Below are positions 39,063-48,089 of a DNA stretch of 64,000 nucleotides, in pieces. Within the stretch, counting starts at the first letter, position 1; each line of letters opens with the position of its first letter. This stretch comes from Symbiodinium natans. Lineage: Eukaryota > Sar > Dinophyceae > Suessiales > Symbiodiniaceae. The notes beneath the pieces are model-generated. The model did not search any database and had not been told where the DNA came from. It saw nothing but the letters and a program-made list of their open reading frames with translations. Position numbers and translations under genes: made by a program. The stretch spans positions 55,001 to 119,000 of the forward strand of contig CAJNDS010002425.1 in the NCBI GenBank assembly GCA_905221605.1, given 5' to 3'.

Positions 39063-39586
39063 GAAGCCAAGCAGAACCACAGGGACAAGGAAGCCCCATG
39101 CATCCCAATGGTAACTCCTAAGAAACAGCTAGAATTCGCGGTTTAGGGTTTAGGGTTTAAGGTTTAGGGAAGTGTTCCTAGGGCTCCAGGTTCAGTATAG
39201 CAATTGGGGGGGGTGCCATGTGTCGGGGGGGGGGGGGGGTGGGTTCTAGAATAAGGATCGGTGCTTCGGTTCGTAGGGCTCGAAAGAGTTTTGCATCCTA
39301 GACGGTCCACGACACGGGCTTCAAAATGGAATTATTAGGGGCTTGATCACCCAACAACACCTGGTGAACTCTCCAGGGGTAGATTTGAACATGTTTTTCT
39401 ATGTTTACCCTTAATCCCCTATAGTATAGAGTCCTGATAAAGCCATAAAGATGAATTGTTTTTGGGGCCCCCAAACCTGCCCTAGTCTTTTGAGCCCTCT
39501 GTTCGCCCCTAAACCCTAAACCCTAAACCCTAAACCCCAAACCCGAAACCCGAAACCCTAAACCCTAGGTGCTTATAATCACTCAG

Positions 39587-39654
39587 CGAGCTGAGGGACA
39601 ATGCAATGTGGATCAAGAACAGCGGCATCCACGAGCATCCGGATTGGTATCCAG
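39587..39654 (+). CDS. Exon 1 of 3: ...HPDWYP
   Basis: ATCACTCAG| acceptor, ELRDNAMWIKNSGIHEHPDW, YP plus G, GC donor ATCCAG|GCCAGC. The G joins GC of the next exon to make the Gly of WYPGL. I recall HP(D/E)WYPGLT near the C terminus of a large dinoflagellate multicopy family of unknown function; not verified. Confidence 0.68.
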
Positions 39655-40071
39655 GCCAGCAAGCCCCCCCGAAATCCTGGTTTAGGGTTTAGTTTAGAGT
39701 TTTAGGGGGCCTAGACTGCCGCAAACCCCCACCCCCCAAAACCCGGACACCTACGGGCGCGTCGTGGGTTTTCCAACTTTCGGGTGGGGGCGGGTGGGGC
39801 GAGCGGGTTTCCAAATGGCGCCTTCCTGAAGAATATGCAAGTGAAGGCGATGAGATGCGCTCCATCTCTGCGCAGTAGTCCTTCGAAGAACCCAGATCCT
39901 CTCCCAGGTTCATGCGTTTGGGTTCCTCAAAGTCTTGCGAGGCCAAGGTGGTCCATTGAGCCCTAGACCCTTAGGGTTTAGGGTTTAGGGTTTGGGGTTT
40001 AATTAGGGTTTAGGGTTTAGGGTTTAGGGTTTAGGGATCCTAAGCCCTATCAGCCCACAAAGCCTGACCAG

Positions 40072-40153
40072 GCCTGACGCCGGAGATGCCTCTCCCCGAT
40101 TTTCAAGCGGCCGCAGTTGGCGGCCCCAGCCTGGAGGAGTTTGAGAATTCGCG
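40072..40153 (+). CDS. Exon 2 of 3: GLTPEM...LEEFENS
   Basis: CTGACCAG|GC acceptor, LTPEMPLPDFQAAAVGG, PSLEEFENS plus CG, donor TTCGCG|GTTGGG. The 417-bp GC-AG intron before it starts with GCCAGC and holds a TTTAGGG array at 39970-40040. Confidence 0.68.
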
Positions 40154-40339
40154 GTTGGGGTAGGTCGTTGGGGGTTTTGGGGGTTGGGGTTTTAGGGCCT
40201 TTGGGTTTGAAGGGTTTAGTTTAGGGTTTGGGGTTGAGAGGAAGGAGGCCAACTCTAAACCCTAAACCCTAAACCCTAAACCCTAAGATGTTCCCCAACC
40301 CCGCGCCCTCCAACTTGCCCCCCTAATGACCCTTTGCAG

Positions 40340-40406
40340 GTTCCAGGGACCTTCGGAGGGACCTTCGGGGGAGGGGATCCTACAACGACAAACCTGTAAA
40401 CCTTAG
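40340..40406 (+). CDS. Exon 3 of 3: C terminus
   Basis: CCCTTTGCAG|G acceptor; the phase fits (CG + G), then FQGPSEGPSGEGILQRQTC, KP, TAG. A short Cys-containing tail matches my recollection of the family ending soon after the EEF(Q/E) helix. The 186-bp GT-AG intron before it contains CCCTAAA near its 3' end. Confidence 0.55.
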
Positions 40407-40653
40407 AAGCTGGCCCAAATAATACGCTGCTTGTCTTATGTCGTTTATGTTTGTTTGTTTGTTGTTTTTTCTTTTTTTTTTGGGGGGGGGGTTGGATTGA
40501 TCGAACAACCTACCAACCACGTAGGGTGCAGGGATACCTTTCAGAATCTGCAGCAGCCCGAACCCTACCTGTTTTTAGGCTGCTTCAGACTCCCATGACA
40601 CCCTGAACCCTAAACCCCAAACCCTAAACCCTAAACCCTAAGAGTAATCATAG

Positions 40654-40711
40654 CAAAAGTACGAGATCAAATCGACCCTGGGGTCTCAACTATACCTAGC
40701 CGACAAGAAGA
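40654..40711 (+). CDS. Exon before an element-intron, consensus donor
   Basis: AATCATAG| acceptor, KVRDQIDPGVSTIPSRQE plus GA, donor AAGA|GTAAGT (perfect). Confidence 0.5.
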
Positions 40712-40913
40712 GTAAGTTTGGATTGGGATGTTCCCCCACATACTAGCAGTCCCTGAGTAGGGCTTAGGGTTTAGGGTTTAGGGTTTAGGGTTTAGGGTTT
40801 AGGGTTTAGGGTTTAGGATTATAGCACCCCTATTATAATCCCTATTAAGGACTGCTAGCATAGGGGGAAGTATGCAGATCTTTCACAGCTTGGTGCTCAG
40901 GCTTAGGATGCAG
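40712..40913 (+). mobile_element. Intron holding a family D element with a nested TTTAGGG array
   Basis: GTAAGTTTGGA, then TTGGGATGTTCCCCCACATA and CTAGCAGTCCCT (left arm, from 40723), ten TTTAGGG units (about 40755-40835), then ATCCCTATTAAGGACTGCTA and GCATAGGGGGAAGTATGCA (right arm). Ends GGATGCAG. The array occupies the loop of the element. Confidence 0.75.
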
Positions 40914-40971
40914 GGGCGGTCTCTTTCTTGGAGTTAGGAGCATGTCGCCGACAGTGTGTTGTCACGCATAA
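40914..40971 (+). CDS. Terminal exon
   Basis: GGATGCAG|G acceptor; GA + G keeps phase, then GGLFLGVRSMSPTVCCHA, TAA. Confidence 0.42.
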
Positions 40972-41155
40972 GTGGGTCGCACCCGAACCAAAAAAGAAAG
41001 CACCCACAAAAAGACTATCAAAACAAAAACACACAACAAACATAATACTCACAGGTTCCTGGGACGCAGGGTTTGGGTTACGGTTTGGCCGATTTGGGAT
41101 TTAGGGTTTGGGGTTTAGGGTTCGGGGCTGGGGCGGGGGGGCTTAGGGAGTGCAG

Positions 41156-41224
41156 CAAGGCTTTGAGGAGCGTTGCAACTACCCAAAGTTGTTCTCTCCC
41201 AATGATAGCTTGATGTCTTCCTGA
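41156..41224 (+). CDS. Candidate terminal exon
   Basis: GAGTGCAG| acceptor, QGFEERCNYPKLFSPNDSL, MSS, TGA. A microexon ALNLYMHYK after TTGCGCCAG (41241-41267) is also possible. Confidence 0.42.
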   Translation, partial: QGFEERCNYPKLFSPNDSLMSS

Positions 41225-41282
41225 CATGCGCTTGCGCCAGGCCCTGAACCTCTACATGCATTACAAGCTAAGCCCTACAATC

Positions 41283-41386
41283 CCTAAACCCTAAACCCTA
41301 AACCCTAAACCCTAAACCCTAAACCCTAAACCCTAAACCCTAAACCCTAAACCCTATACCCTATACCCTAAACCCTAAACCCTAAA
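41283..41386. repeat. CCCTAAA array
   Basis: About 14 units with two CCCTATA variants. Confidence 0.95.
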
Positions 41387-41395
41387 CCTGACTAG

Positions 41396-41474
41396 ACTTC
41401 CGAGTAGTCGACCCAAAACCCATCGAAGCCCGAAGCGAGAGACCGCTCAAGACCCTCGATATGCCAGCGCTTAA
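41396..41474 (+). CDS. Candidate Arg/Ser/Pro terminal exon
   Basis: CCTGACTAG| acceptor, LPSSRPKTHRSPKRETAQ, DPRYASA, TAA. Confidence 0.35.
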
Positions 41475-41659
41475 CAGCGGCAGCTTTGAACATTTTGTTA
41501 AGTTTGATTACCCTTTATCCCCTATATAATCCTCATACGGCCATAAACATTTTGCGTCTTTTAACTTGGGCTACCCCAGTTAAGGGTTTGGGGTTCAGGT
41601 GTTTGGTTTTAGGGACTAGGTTGTTTTTGATCTGTAGCCTAGCCTGACAATTGCCCGAG

Positions 41660-41722
41660 GTCAAGAGCGGTCACTGCAAGTACAAGGGGCGACTGGGCGG
41701 CAAGGAATTCCTCCTCGGGTAG
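41660..41722 (+). CDS. Candidate exon
   Basis: TTGCCCGAG|GTC acceptor, VKSGHCKYKGRLGGKEFLLG, TAG; or donor TCGG|GTAGCA at 41718. Confidence 0.42.
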   Translation, partial: VKSGHCKYKGRLGGKEFLLG

Positions 41723-41907
41723 CAGGAGGATTTAGGGTTTAGGGTTTAGGGTTTAGGGTTTAGGGTTTGTTAGTGTAAGTCTTCCAGGGCGCGCAAGGCC
41801 TATCGGCCCTTGTATTGCTCTAGGGTTTCGGGTTTCAGTTGTGGGGAAAATTTCTCCCCAGAGAACAGAATCTGAACCCGTACGCAGATGCAGCAGACAA
41901 GTGTGCC

Positions 41908-42014
41908 CAGAGATTCCAATACCCTTAGTTAAGGAAAAACCCTTAAACCATATGAGGTACCCTCTTGCATTTGAAGGAATATTCCTTAACTAAGGGGTAT
42001 TGGAGTCTCTTGGC
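41908..42014. mobile_element. Inverted-repeat element with about 28-bp arms
   Basis: CCAATACCCTTAGTTAAGGA against TCCTTAACTAAGGGGTATTG is exact but for one inserted G; the outer CAGAGATT and GTCTCTTGG continue the pairing. Spacer about 45 bp. Confidence 0.88.
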
Positions 42015-42104
42015 GGGGTTTACGGGTGCCGAAGCCTTGAGCACTAACCCTAAGCGTCCTAAACTCCGTCCCCAAGCTTGGTACGGAACTTTGCTGCTAC
42101 CAAT

Positions 42105-42206
42105 GGGGGGGTTTCCGAAAATGGGGGTACCTTCTCGGGGCTCTTTAAACAGGATTCTAGTATTTTGGGGTATATTTCGGGGTACCCCTATTCTCGGAAA
42201 CCCCCA
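42105..42206. mobile_element. MITE-like element, family F (copy 3)
   Basis: GGGGGGTTTCCGAAAATGGG left, TACCCCTATTCTCGGAAACC right; about 25-bp inverted repeat. Confidence 0.82.
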
Positions 42207-42792
42207 AATCCTCACCCCCCAAACCCGCTTTAGGCTTTGGGGTTGCCTGGCCGTTGTCCTTTCAAGTTGCTTGGTCTGCCCTGGACCACTGCATACGACC
42301 GGGATTATGGACCCCCCCCCAAGCCCTTCATCTCGTCCTTAAGGAGCAGGGCTTTTCCAGCAATAGGGGGTAATGGTTTTTGAACGGTTATTGCCAGAGC
42401 AATGCTAGTCTAGAGACTTTCACACTCGCCCCTGTAAGCTTACGCCCCATTGGGGGGGTTGTTGTCCCAGGTGTCCTGATGCTGGGATCGATGCTTGGCC
42501 AGTTGACAGTTGACTCTGACTTAAGTTTGACTCGAAGCACTGAGTAGGTGGGTCAGGAAAGGATGTTGCCCAACCACGGAGTACACCATTGCACCTGCTT
42601 GGGTGGTGGTTGTTTACACATCATGCACCCTAAGCCCCGAGCACCCTAAGCCCCGAGCTCTCAGCCCGAGACACACACACACACACACACACCAGAGCTT
42701 ATTTTTTACTCGTAGGAGAGTTTAGGATACCTTGACCCCTTAAACCACGCGAAGTCTTTCAGGCTCGCTGGGTGTAAAGGTTTCGGGTGCAG

Positions 42793-42918
42793 GTGCTATG
42801 GCTGTCCGCAGGGCTGTTGAGGCTGCACGCTTGAAGGTTGGAGCACTTTCGAACCTCACCACTTCCGCCGATAGACGCCAAACCCGAAGGCCAGTTTTCC
42901 TTGCTTTGGGCATGGGAG
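42793..42918 (+). CDS. Candidate exon, 41 codons
   Basis: TTTCGGGTGCAG| acceptor, AMAVRRAVEAARLKVGALSN, LTTSADRRQTRRPVFLALGM, G plus G, donor GGGAG|GTCAGG. An alanine/arginine helix; strongly coding-like. Confidence 0.55.
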
Positions 42919-43044
42919 GTCAGGGTTAATATGGGAATCATGACTCAACATCTTCCCCTATGGTCCCTTTATCAATATACTATAGCAACCCCCAAAAAAC
43001 CCTGTTCTAATTATTCAGGCCTCTATATGAACCGTCTTCCCTAG

Positions 43045-43079
43045 GAGTGTCTTCCGGACGGCTATGGCTGTGTGTCTGA
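43045..43079 (+). CDS. Candidate terminal exon
   Basis: CGTCTTCCCTAG|GA acceptor after a 126-bp GT-AG intron; phase fits, giving VSSGRLWLCV and TGA. A different frame gives ECLPDGYGCVSDAVACLQPV, which is also attractive, so the join is uncertain. Confidence 0.35.
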
Positions 43080-43339
43080 TGCTGTGGCTTGTCTGCAGCC
43101 CGTGCACAAATTCCACCCTGCACTGCAAACAAGGGGCTGGGCTTCACCTTAGCCCTAAGCCCTAAACCCCAAACCATAAACCCAAACTTGGAGTGTATGA
43201 CAAACCCTAAACCCTAAACCCTAAACCCTAAACCCTTGGGCCTCTGAAGCTCTCGTGGGCTTGAATCTTCTCGGGTTCCGCGTGGAGTTGCACCCGAAAT
43301 AATCGGGCCCGCAAGACAGGAAATCTGGTGTGAAGGCCC

Positions 43340-43448
43340 GATAATAAGGACCCCAATAAAGCACCCCCCCCCCCCCCTTTCTGTTTAGGCTTGATTGTAG
43401 TGGGCCTGATTCTCCTAATTTCCCCCCCCCCCCCCCCCCCCCCCCGGG
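43340..43448. repeat. Long C tracts
   Basis: Runs of 15 and 24 C flanking GGGCCTGATTCTCC; length is probably polymorphic or unreliable. Confidence 0.9.
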
Positions 43449-43491
43449 GCCGTTGTCGGCGGCCTAATCGACCCAAACCTGCTCCTTTAAG

Positions 43492-43558
43492 GGTTGAGGA
43501 CTACATTCGCTTCAATTGCATGCTTCCAAAGCACTTCCAGGCTTTTTCACCCAGCAGG
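43492..43558 (+). CDS. Candidate exon
   Basis: TCCTTTAAG| acceptor, VEDYIRFNCMLPKHFQAF, SPSR, donor GCAGG|GTTTAGGG, phase 0. Very protein-like. Confidence 0.53.
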
Positions 43559-43593
43559 GTTTAGGGTTTAGGGCTTTCGAAGGGGCTTCCAAG

Positions 43594-43710
43594 ACCCCGA
43601 TCCCTACGCAACCATGCTGTCGTCACACCTCTAGGGGCCACTGTGGTATTTGGCGGGCGGGTTTCTACTATCACTGCATGTAGGGCCCATAGTAGTCTTG
43701 CTAAGTATTT
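43594..43710 (+). CDS. Candidate exon
   Basis: GCTTCCAAG| acceptor, PRSLRNHAVVTPLGATVVFG, GRVSTITACRAHSSLAKY, donor GTATTT|GTGTTC. Edges uncertain. Confidence 0.38.
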
Positions 43711-43913
43711 GTGTTCCGAAACCCAGAAGCCCGAAAACCCTAAACCCTATTACCCGAAACCCTACCACCCTAAACCCGACTAGCCCAAACCGTATTACCC
43801 AAAGCCCCATTACCCTAAACCCTGTTATCCCAAAACCCCATTACCCTAAACCCTATTACCCTAAACCCTAAACCCTCGCCACTCCCAAGCCCTAAGCCCT
43901 AAACCCTGGAAGA

Positions 43914-44045
43914 AAGGTCAACTTCTTACCCTAAACCCCATTACCCCAAACCCTAAACCCTAGCCCTAAACCCTAAACCCCAGCCCTAAACCCTAAACCC
44001 TAAACCCCTACTACCCGAAACCCTAAACCCCAAGGTCAACTTCTT
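43914..44045. repeat. 14-bp direct repeat flanking a telomere-type block
   Basis: AAGGTCAACTTCTT occurs at 43914-43927 and again at 44032-44045; everything between is CCCTAAA-like text. The second copy is the start of an exon. It looks like a target duplication around an inserted block. Confidence 0.8.
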
Positions 44046-44118
44046 GAACTCCTGGCTGGGGACGAAGCCGGTCGCTGCTGGCACCTGCGCGGCTTCTTCA
44101 GCCGCACCAGAGTCCTGA
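44035..44118 (+). CDS. Candidate terminal exon at the duplicated site
   Basis: CCCCAAG|GTC acceptor, VNFLNSWLGTKPVAAGTCA, ASSAAPES, TGA. Confidence 0.45.
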   Translation, partial: VNFLNSWLGTKPVAAGTCAASSAAPES

Positions 44119-44139
44119 AAAGATCGGGATTTTTTGGGG

Positions 44140-44470
44140 GGCTTTGGGGTTTAGGGGTTTAAGGGTTTGGGGTTTAGGGGGTTAAGGGTTTGGGGTTTCG
44201 GGGTTTAGGGGTTTAGCGTTTAGGGTTTGGGGTTTAGGGGTTTAGGGGTTTAGGGTTTAGGGGTTTAGGGGTTTAGGGGTTTAGGGGTTTAGGGGTTTAG
44301 GGGTTTAGGGGTTTAGGGGTTTAGGGGTTTAGGGGGTTAGGGGGTTAGGGGTTTAGGGGTTTAGGGGTTTAGGGGTTTAGGGGTTTAGGGGTTTAGGGGT
44401 TTAGGGGTTTAGGGGTTTAGGGGTTTAGGGGTTTAGGGGTTTAGGGGTTTAGGGGTTTAGGGGTTTGGGT
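44140..44470. repeat. 8-bp telomere variant array (TTTAGGGG)n
   Basis: About 33 octamers TTTAGGGG, nearly uniform after the first ten, with two TTAGGGGG variants. Longest octamer array in the window. Confidence 0.97.
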
Positions 44471-44511
44471 TTAAGGGTTTAAGGGTGCAAGGGATTTTGG
44501 GGGTTTGGGGA

Positions 44512-44604
44512 TTGGGATGTGCCCCCCTTATACCAACAGCTCCTTAATCGGGATTGTATTAGGGGGGTTACTACAATCCCAGTATATGGGGGGAACATCC
44601 CAAG
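44512..44604. mobile_element. MITE-like element, family D (copy 6)
   Basis: TTGGGATGTGCCCCCCTTAT left, GGGGGGAACATCCCAAG right; ACAATCC centre. Directly follows the octamer array. Confidence 0.75.
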
Positions 44605-44825
44605 ATTTAGGGTTTATAGTGTTTAGGGCTCTAGAACCCCGTTTTCGGATCTTTAGATCTTATGATGTAGGGGGTTTAGGGTTTAAGGTTTGGGGTTCGC
44701 TGTCGGGCTTTGGGCTCCCGCAATTCCCATTTCCTAAACCCTAAACCCTAAACCCTAAACCCTAAACCCTAAACCCTAAACCCTAAACCCTCACCCCCAA
44801 ACCCAGACAACCTTAAACCCTAAAC

Positions 44826-44929
44826 ATGGAGCACCAGGCGCCACAAGTGAACGTGAACGGCCATTGCGTTTGTCCCCCGCAGTACGCACCTTCGCCGCAT
44901 TGCGCACGTGGCACGGTTCAGCGTTTGAG
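44826..44929 (+). CDS. Candidate first exon, Cys-rich
   Basis: ATG, then MEHQAPQVNVNGHCVCPPQY, APSPHCARGTVQRL, donor TTGAG|GTTAGG. The CxC...C spacing recalls an EGF-like fragment, but too little is present. CAG at 44837 could instead be the acceptor. Confidence 0.45.
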
Positions 44930-45215
44930 GTTAGGGTTTAGGGTTTAGGGTTTAGGGTTTAGGGTTTAGGGTTTAGGGTTTAGGGTTTAGGGATTAGGGT
45001 TTCGGGTTTCGGGTTTCGGGTTTCGGGTTTAGAGCGTTTGGGGTGTAGGAGTTCAGGGTTTAGGGTTCATGGGTTCAGGGTTTAGGGTTTGTGGGTTCAG
45101 GGTTCCGACCATACATTCATAGAACTTCAGGCCGCAGTCCATAGGGTTTAGGGTTTGGGGTTTGGGGTTTGGGATTTGGGGTTAAGGTTGTTAGAGGTTT
45201 CTAGGGTTGTGCAAG

Positions 45216-45308
45216 CCGGTTCCACGCAGCAATGTGTGCTTTGCGTCTTTCGCTTGTTTTCTTCGGCTTCCGTGTTCAGTCAATGACTGGGCAGACTCAG
45301 AAGCCTAA
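45216..45308 (+). CDS. Candidate terminal exon
   Basis: TTGTGCAAG| acceptor, PVPRSNVCFASFACFLRLP, CSVNDWADSEA, TAA. Confidence 0.4.
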   Translation, partial: PVPRSNVCFASFACFLRLPCSVNDWADSEA

Positions 45309-45546
45309 ACCCTACACCTCAAGACCCTGATTCCTAGACCTATGAACCCTAAATCCCTAAGGCCTAAACCCGAAGTGTAGACCCAAGCCCCGCCCGGCTC
45401 CTAGGATGTAGGATTTAGGTAGGGTGTTGGCTGGGTGCAGGGTTTAGGGTTTAGGGTGTAGGGGGTAGGGGGTAGGGTTCAAACAGGTGTTAGAGCTTAT
45501 AGCTTGGGGGATCGGGCTCTGGGGCTATCAGTCGGATTCAGGCTAA

Positions 45547-45720
45547 ACCCTACAGCCCCACAACCCTACAACCCTACAACCCTACAACCCTACAACCCTA
45601 CAACCCTACAACCCTACAACCCTACAACCCTACAACCCTGCACCCTAAACCCTAAACCCTAAACCCTAAACCCCAAACCCTAAACCCTAAACCCCAAACC
45701 CCAAACTCCAAACCCTAACC
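45547..45720. repeat. (CCCTACAA)n octamer array then CCCTAAA/CCCCAAA
   Basis: About eleven ACCCTACA octamers, then heptamers. A third distinct homogenised unit. Confidence 0.95.
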
Positions 45721-45819
45721 CTTGGGCCCCTGGGTTTGAGGGCTTGTGGACTCACAGGGCTGCTTCAGGGTCTTCAGGCCCCAGGCCCCCAAGTTGAAAG
45801 GCGGCCGATGATTCCCTAG

Positions 45820-45925
45820 TTAGGGTTTAGGGTTTTAGGGTTTTAGGGTTTTAGGGTTTAGGGTTTAGGGTTTAGGGTTTAGGGTTTAGGGTTTAGGGTT
45901 TAGGGTTTAGGGTTTAGGGTTTGCA
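45820..45925. repeat. TTTAGGG/TTTTAGGG array
   Basis: Starts with TTTTAGGG octamers and changes to about 11 TTTAGGG units. Confidence 0.95.
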
Positions 45926-46028
45926 GTTTAGGGTTTCGGGTTTGTAGGGTTTTGCGTGAAGAATTTAGGGCTTGGGTCAGTAGCCTAGCCCCTACACCCT
46001 AAACCCTAAACCCTAAACCTTTTAGCAG

Positions 46029-46100
46029 TTGCATCTGGACGCACCTCGGACTCCTAGAACCCTGAGCTCGGAGGGGTCCGATCCATGGCACTGTTGCAGG
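46029..46100 (+). CDS. Candidate exon, GC donor
   Basis: TTTTAGCAG| acceptor, LHLDAPRTPRTLSSEGSD, PWHCCR, donor GCAGG|GCCAGG, phase 0. Confidence 0.42.
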
Positions 46101-46459
46101 GCCAGGGCTTAGGATAAAGGGTTTTGGATTTAGGGTTTAGGGTTCGGGTTTAGGGGTTGGGGGATTGGGGATTGGGGTTTAGAGTGTAGGGTTTTTTGGT
46201 TTGTGGTTTTGGTGTAGGGTTCAGGGTTCGGGGTTGGGGGCTTGCTTCCGGGCTTTAGGGTTTTCTTCGGGTGTTCTGTTCCAGCGCTGATACGGTACCG
46301 GGTTATTCTAAGGACAAATCAACGTACCCCCAAACCCACACCCCACAACCTCTAAATGAGAATACAGAGAAGGATTTTAGATACCATGCCCCCTAATTTC
46401 GTTTAAGGGTATGCCCAAGAGGTATGATGGAATTGTTGTAGGGTTTGTAGCATCCACAG

Positions 46460-46544
46460 GGGTTTGGGGCAGCAGGACCAGGACGCCACCGGTGCGTGCC
46501 ATCTGGCGACACAAGCCAAAAGCACCATGGCCACAAATTCATGG
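46460..46544 (+). CDS. Exon bounded by a family G element
   Basis: CATCCACAG|G acceptor, GLGQQDQDATGACHLATQ, AKSTMATNSW, donor TCATGG|GTTTCC, phase 0. The donor GT lies inside the terminal repeat of the element that follows. Confidence 0.52.
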
Positions 46545-46690
46545 GTTTCCCTACTACCCCCCTCCCCCTATGTTCCCCCCTTTAAATACCCTTAGTTAAG
46601 CTTAATTATCCCTAAATAGCCTTCATTATGGGGGGAACCCAGGGGGGGGGGGGGTTGGTATAGACGGGGCTAGTCGGGGAACCCATGACA
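46540..46690. mobile_element. MITE-like element, family G (copy 2), supplies a donor
   Basis: Left CATGGGTTTCCCTACTACCC, right TAGTCGGGGAACCCATGA; inner AAGCTTAATTATCCC and TTATGGGGGGAACCC as at 13.5 kb. Exon 46460-46544 ends exactly at |GTTTCC in the left arm. Confidence 0.82.
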
Positions 46691-46737
46691 AATGGTGCGC
46701 AGCATGCAGGGCGTAGGGCGTTGGGTTTAGGGCTCAG

Positions 46738-46765
46738 GTTTACAAAGCGCGCCATTTGTTCGAAG
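46738..46765 (+). CDS. Candidate microexon
   Basis: GGCTCAG| acceptor, VYKARHLFE, donor CGAAG|GTTGGA; phase 0 after ...TNSW. The frame stays open (GWTKAGLALHP). Confidence 0.35.
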
Positions 46766-46941
46766 GTTGGACCAAAGCTGGTTTGGCTCTGCACCCTAAA
46801 CCTTTGAACCCAAATCCTAGGCCAAGGCTTTTAATTTAGGGTTTAGGGTTTAGGGTTTCGGGTCTAGGGTTTAGTGTTCAGGCTTTTAACACAAGCTTTT
46901 TGGGCCAAACCTTTACACACATGCCCCTCCACCTGCTGCAG

Positions 46942-46984
46942 ACCCAAAACATGGACACTTCTCTGAATATTGATCCCCTTCCAG
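46942..46984 (+). CDS. Candidate exon
   Basis: CACCTGCTGCAG| acceptor, TQNMDTSLNIDPLP, possible GA donor CCAG|GATGGG. The following 95 bp has GATGGGCT/AGCCCATC ends, like a small element. Confidence 0.42.
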
Positions 46985-47132
46985 GATGGGCTATTTCTAC
47001 CCTATAATCCCTGAAAGGGCCCTTTGTAGGGTTCATTATGGCGATTTTTAAGGCCAAACAGCCCATCTTGGTTCTGGACGCCACACGATACATGCAACAG
47101 CGCACGCCTTGGGACGATGCTGCTCCCGCCAG

Positions 47133-47222
47133 CTTACGGTGCAGTTCGTAGAGGCCGCTCTCAACGAAGCAGCTCTGAAGTATGATGAAAGTACAACCGC
47201 TGGCTTGCTTTTAAATGTGTAA
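47133..47222 (+). CDS. Candidate terminal exon, 29 codons
   Basis: GCTCCCGCCAG| acceptor, LTVQFVEAALNEAALKYDES, TTAGLLLNV, TAA. Helical, one of the more convincing pieces. Confidence 0.5.
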   Translation, partial: LTVQFVEAALNEAALKYDESTTAGLLLNV

Positions 47223-47353
47223 CTTGCAGAAAAAAGTAGACTCTTGAGTATCGGCCCCAAGTTGAAACGAAAGCTGAGGAACCCTACACTAAAAAAGCAA
47301 AAGCCCAAGGATTAGATGGGTTTCAACGGGGTACCCTTTTTGTGCGTTCCTAG

Positions 47354-47415
47354 GAACAGGGCTGCAGTATTTTGAGGGGCCCCTAGCTTGGGAAGAAAGA
47401 CAAAATGTCGCAGAG
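47354..47415 (+). CDS. Candidate exon, GC donor
   Basis: TTTTTGTGCGTTCCTAG| acceptor with a good pyrimidine tract, TGLQYFEGPLAWEERQNVAE, donor GCAGAG|GCATGA, phase 0. Confidence 0.5.
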
Positions 47416-47661
47416 GCATGAGCTTCTACATGTACCGTGCCCAGAGCGCCACTACGTCTTAACTGGAGATTGGGGTTTTAAGTAGCAGGGTTGAGGGAGT
47501 AAGGATTTAGGGTTGGGACTTAGGAATTCGGGTGTGGCGGAGTTTGGGATTCACAGGTTCATCCTCATTCTTTGAGGGTCTAGGGTTTCGGATTTCGGGT
47601 TTAGGGTTTAAGGGTTTACGCTAACCGTGGATGCTCATGGGGCCTGAGCTGGGTGTCGCAG

Positions 47662-47751
47662 CAAAAGGCTCAACAATCAAAAGGCCAGGCTCGAATTGAG
47701 ACTAGATCGACTGCGAAATCATTGTTCCTGAACTGCTGCGAGTGTTACTGA
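47662..47751 (+). CDS. Candidate terminal exon
   Basis: GTGTCGCAG| acceptor, QKAQQSKGQARIETRSTAKS, LFLNCCECY, TGA. Confidence 0.42.
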   Translation, partial: QKAQQSKGQARIETRSTAKSLFLNCCECY

Positions 47752-48089
47752 GTATTGAGCCAGAAACTTGGGGTAGTATTGAGAAGAAAAGCATGTAGCA
47801 GCCATAACAGTCATAACCGTCGTCATATCATCGCTACCACCACCGTCACCACCACAATCGCCCCCGTGATCATGAAAACTTATTACTGTATTTGGATTGC
47901 AAAATGCTCTGGACCCTTTTGCCAAGCACGCCCTTAACCCCAAAACCCTAAGCCCAAGAAACAGACCCCTGGACTCTAGGCCGAAGAACAGTGGCCGCGT
48001 GCCCTGAGATGAAAGCTTCGCCCGAACCCTAAACCCTAAACCCAAAACCCGAAAACCGGAAGCCCGAGACCCCAAGCCGTAAAATCCAG

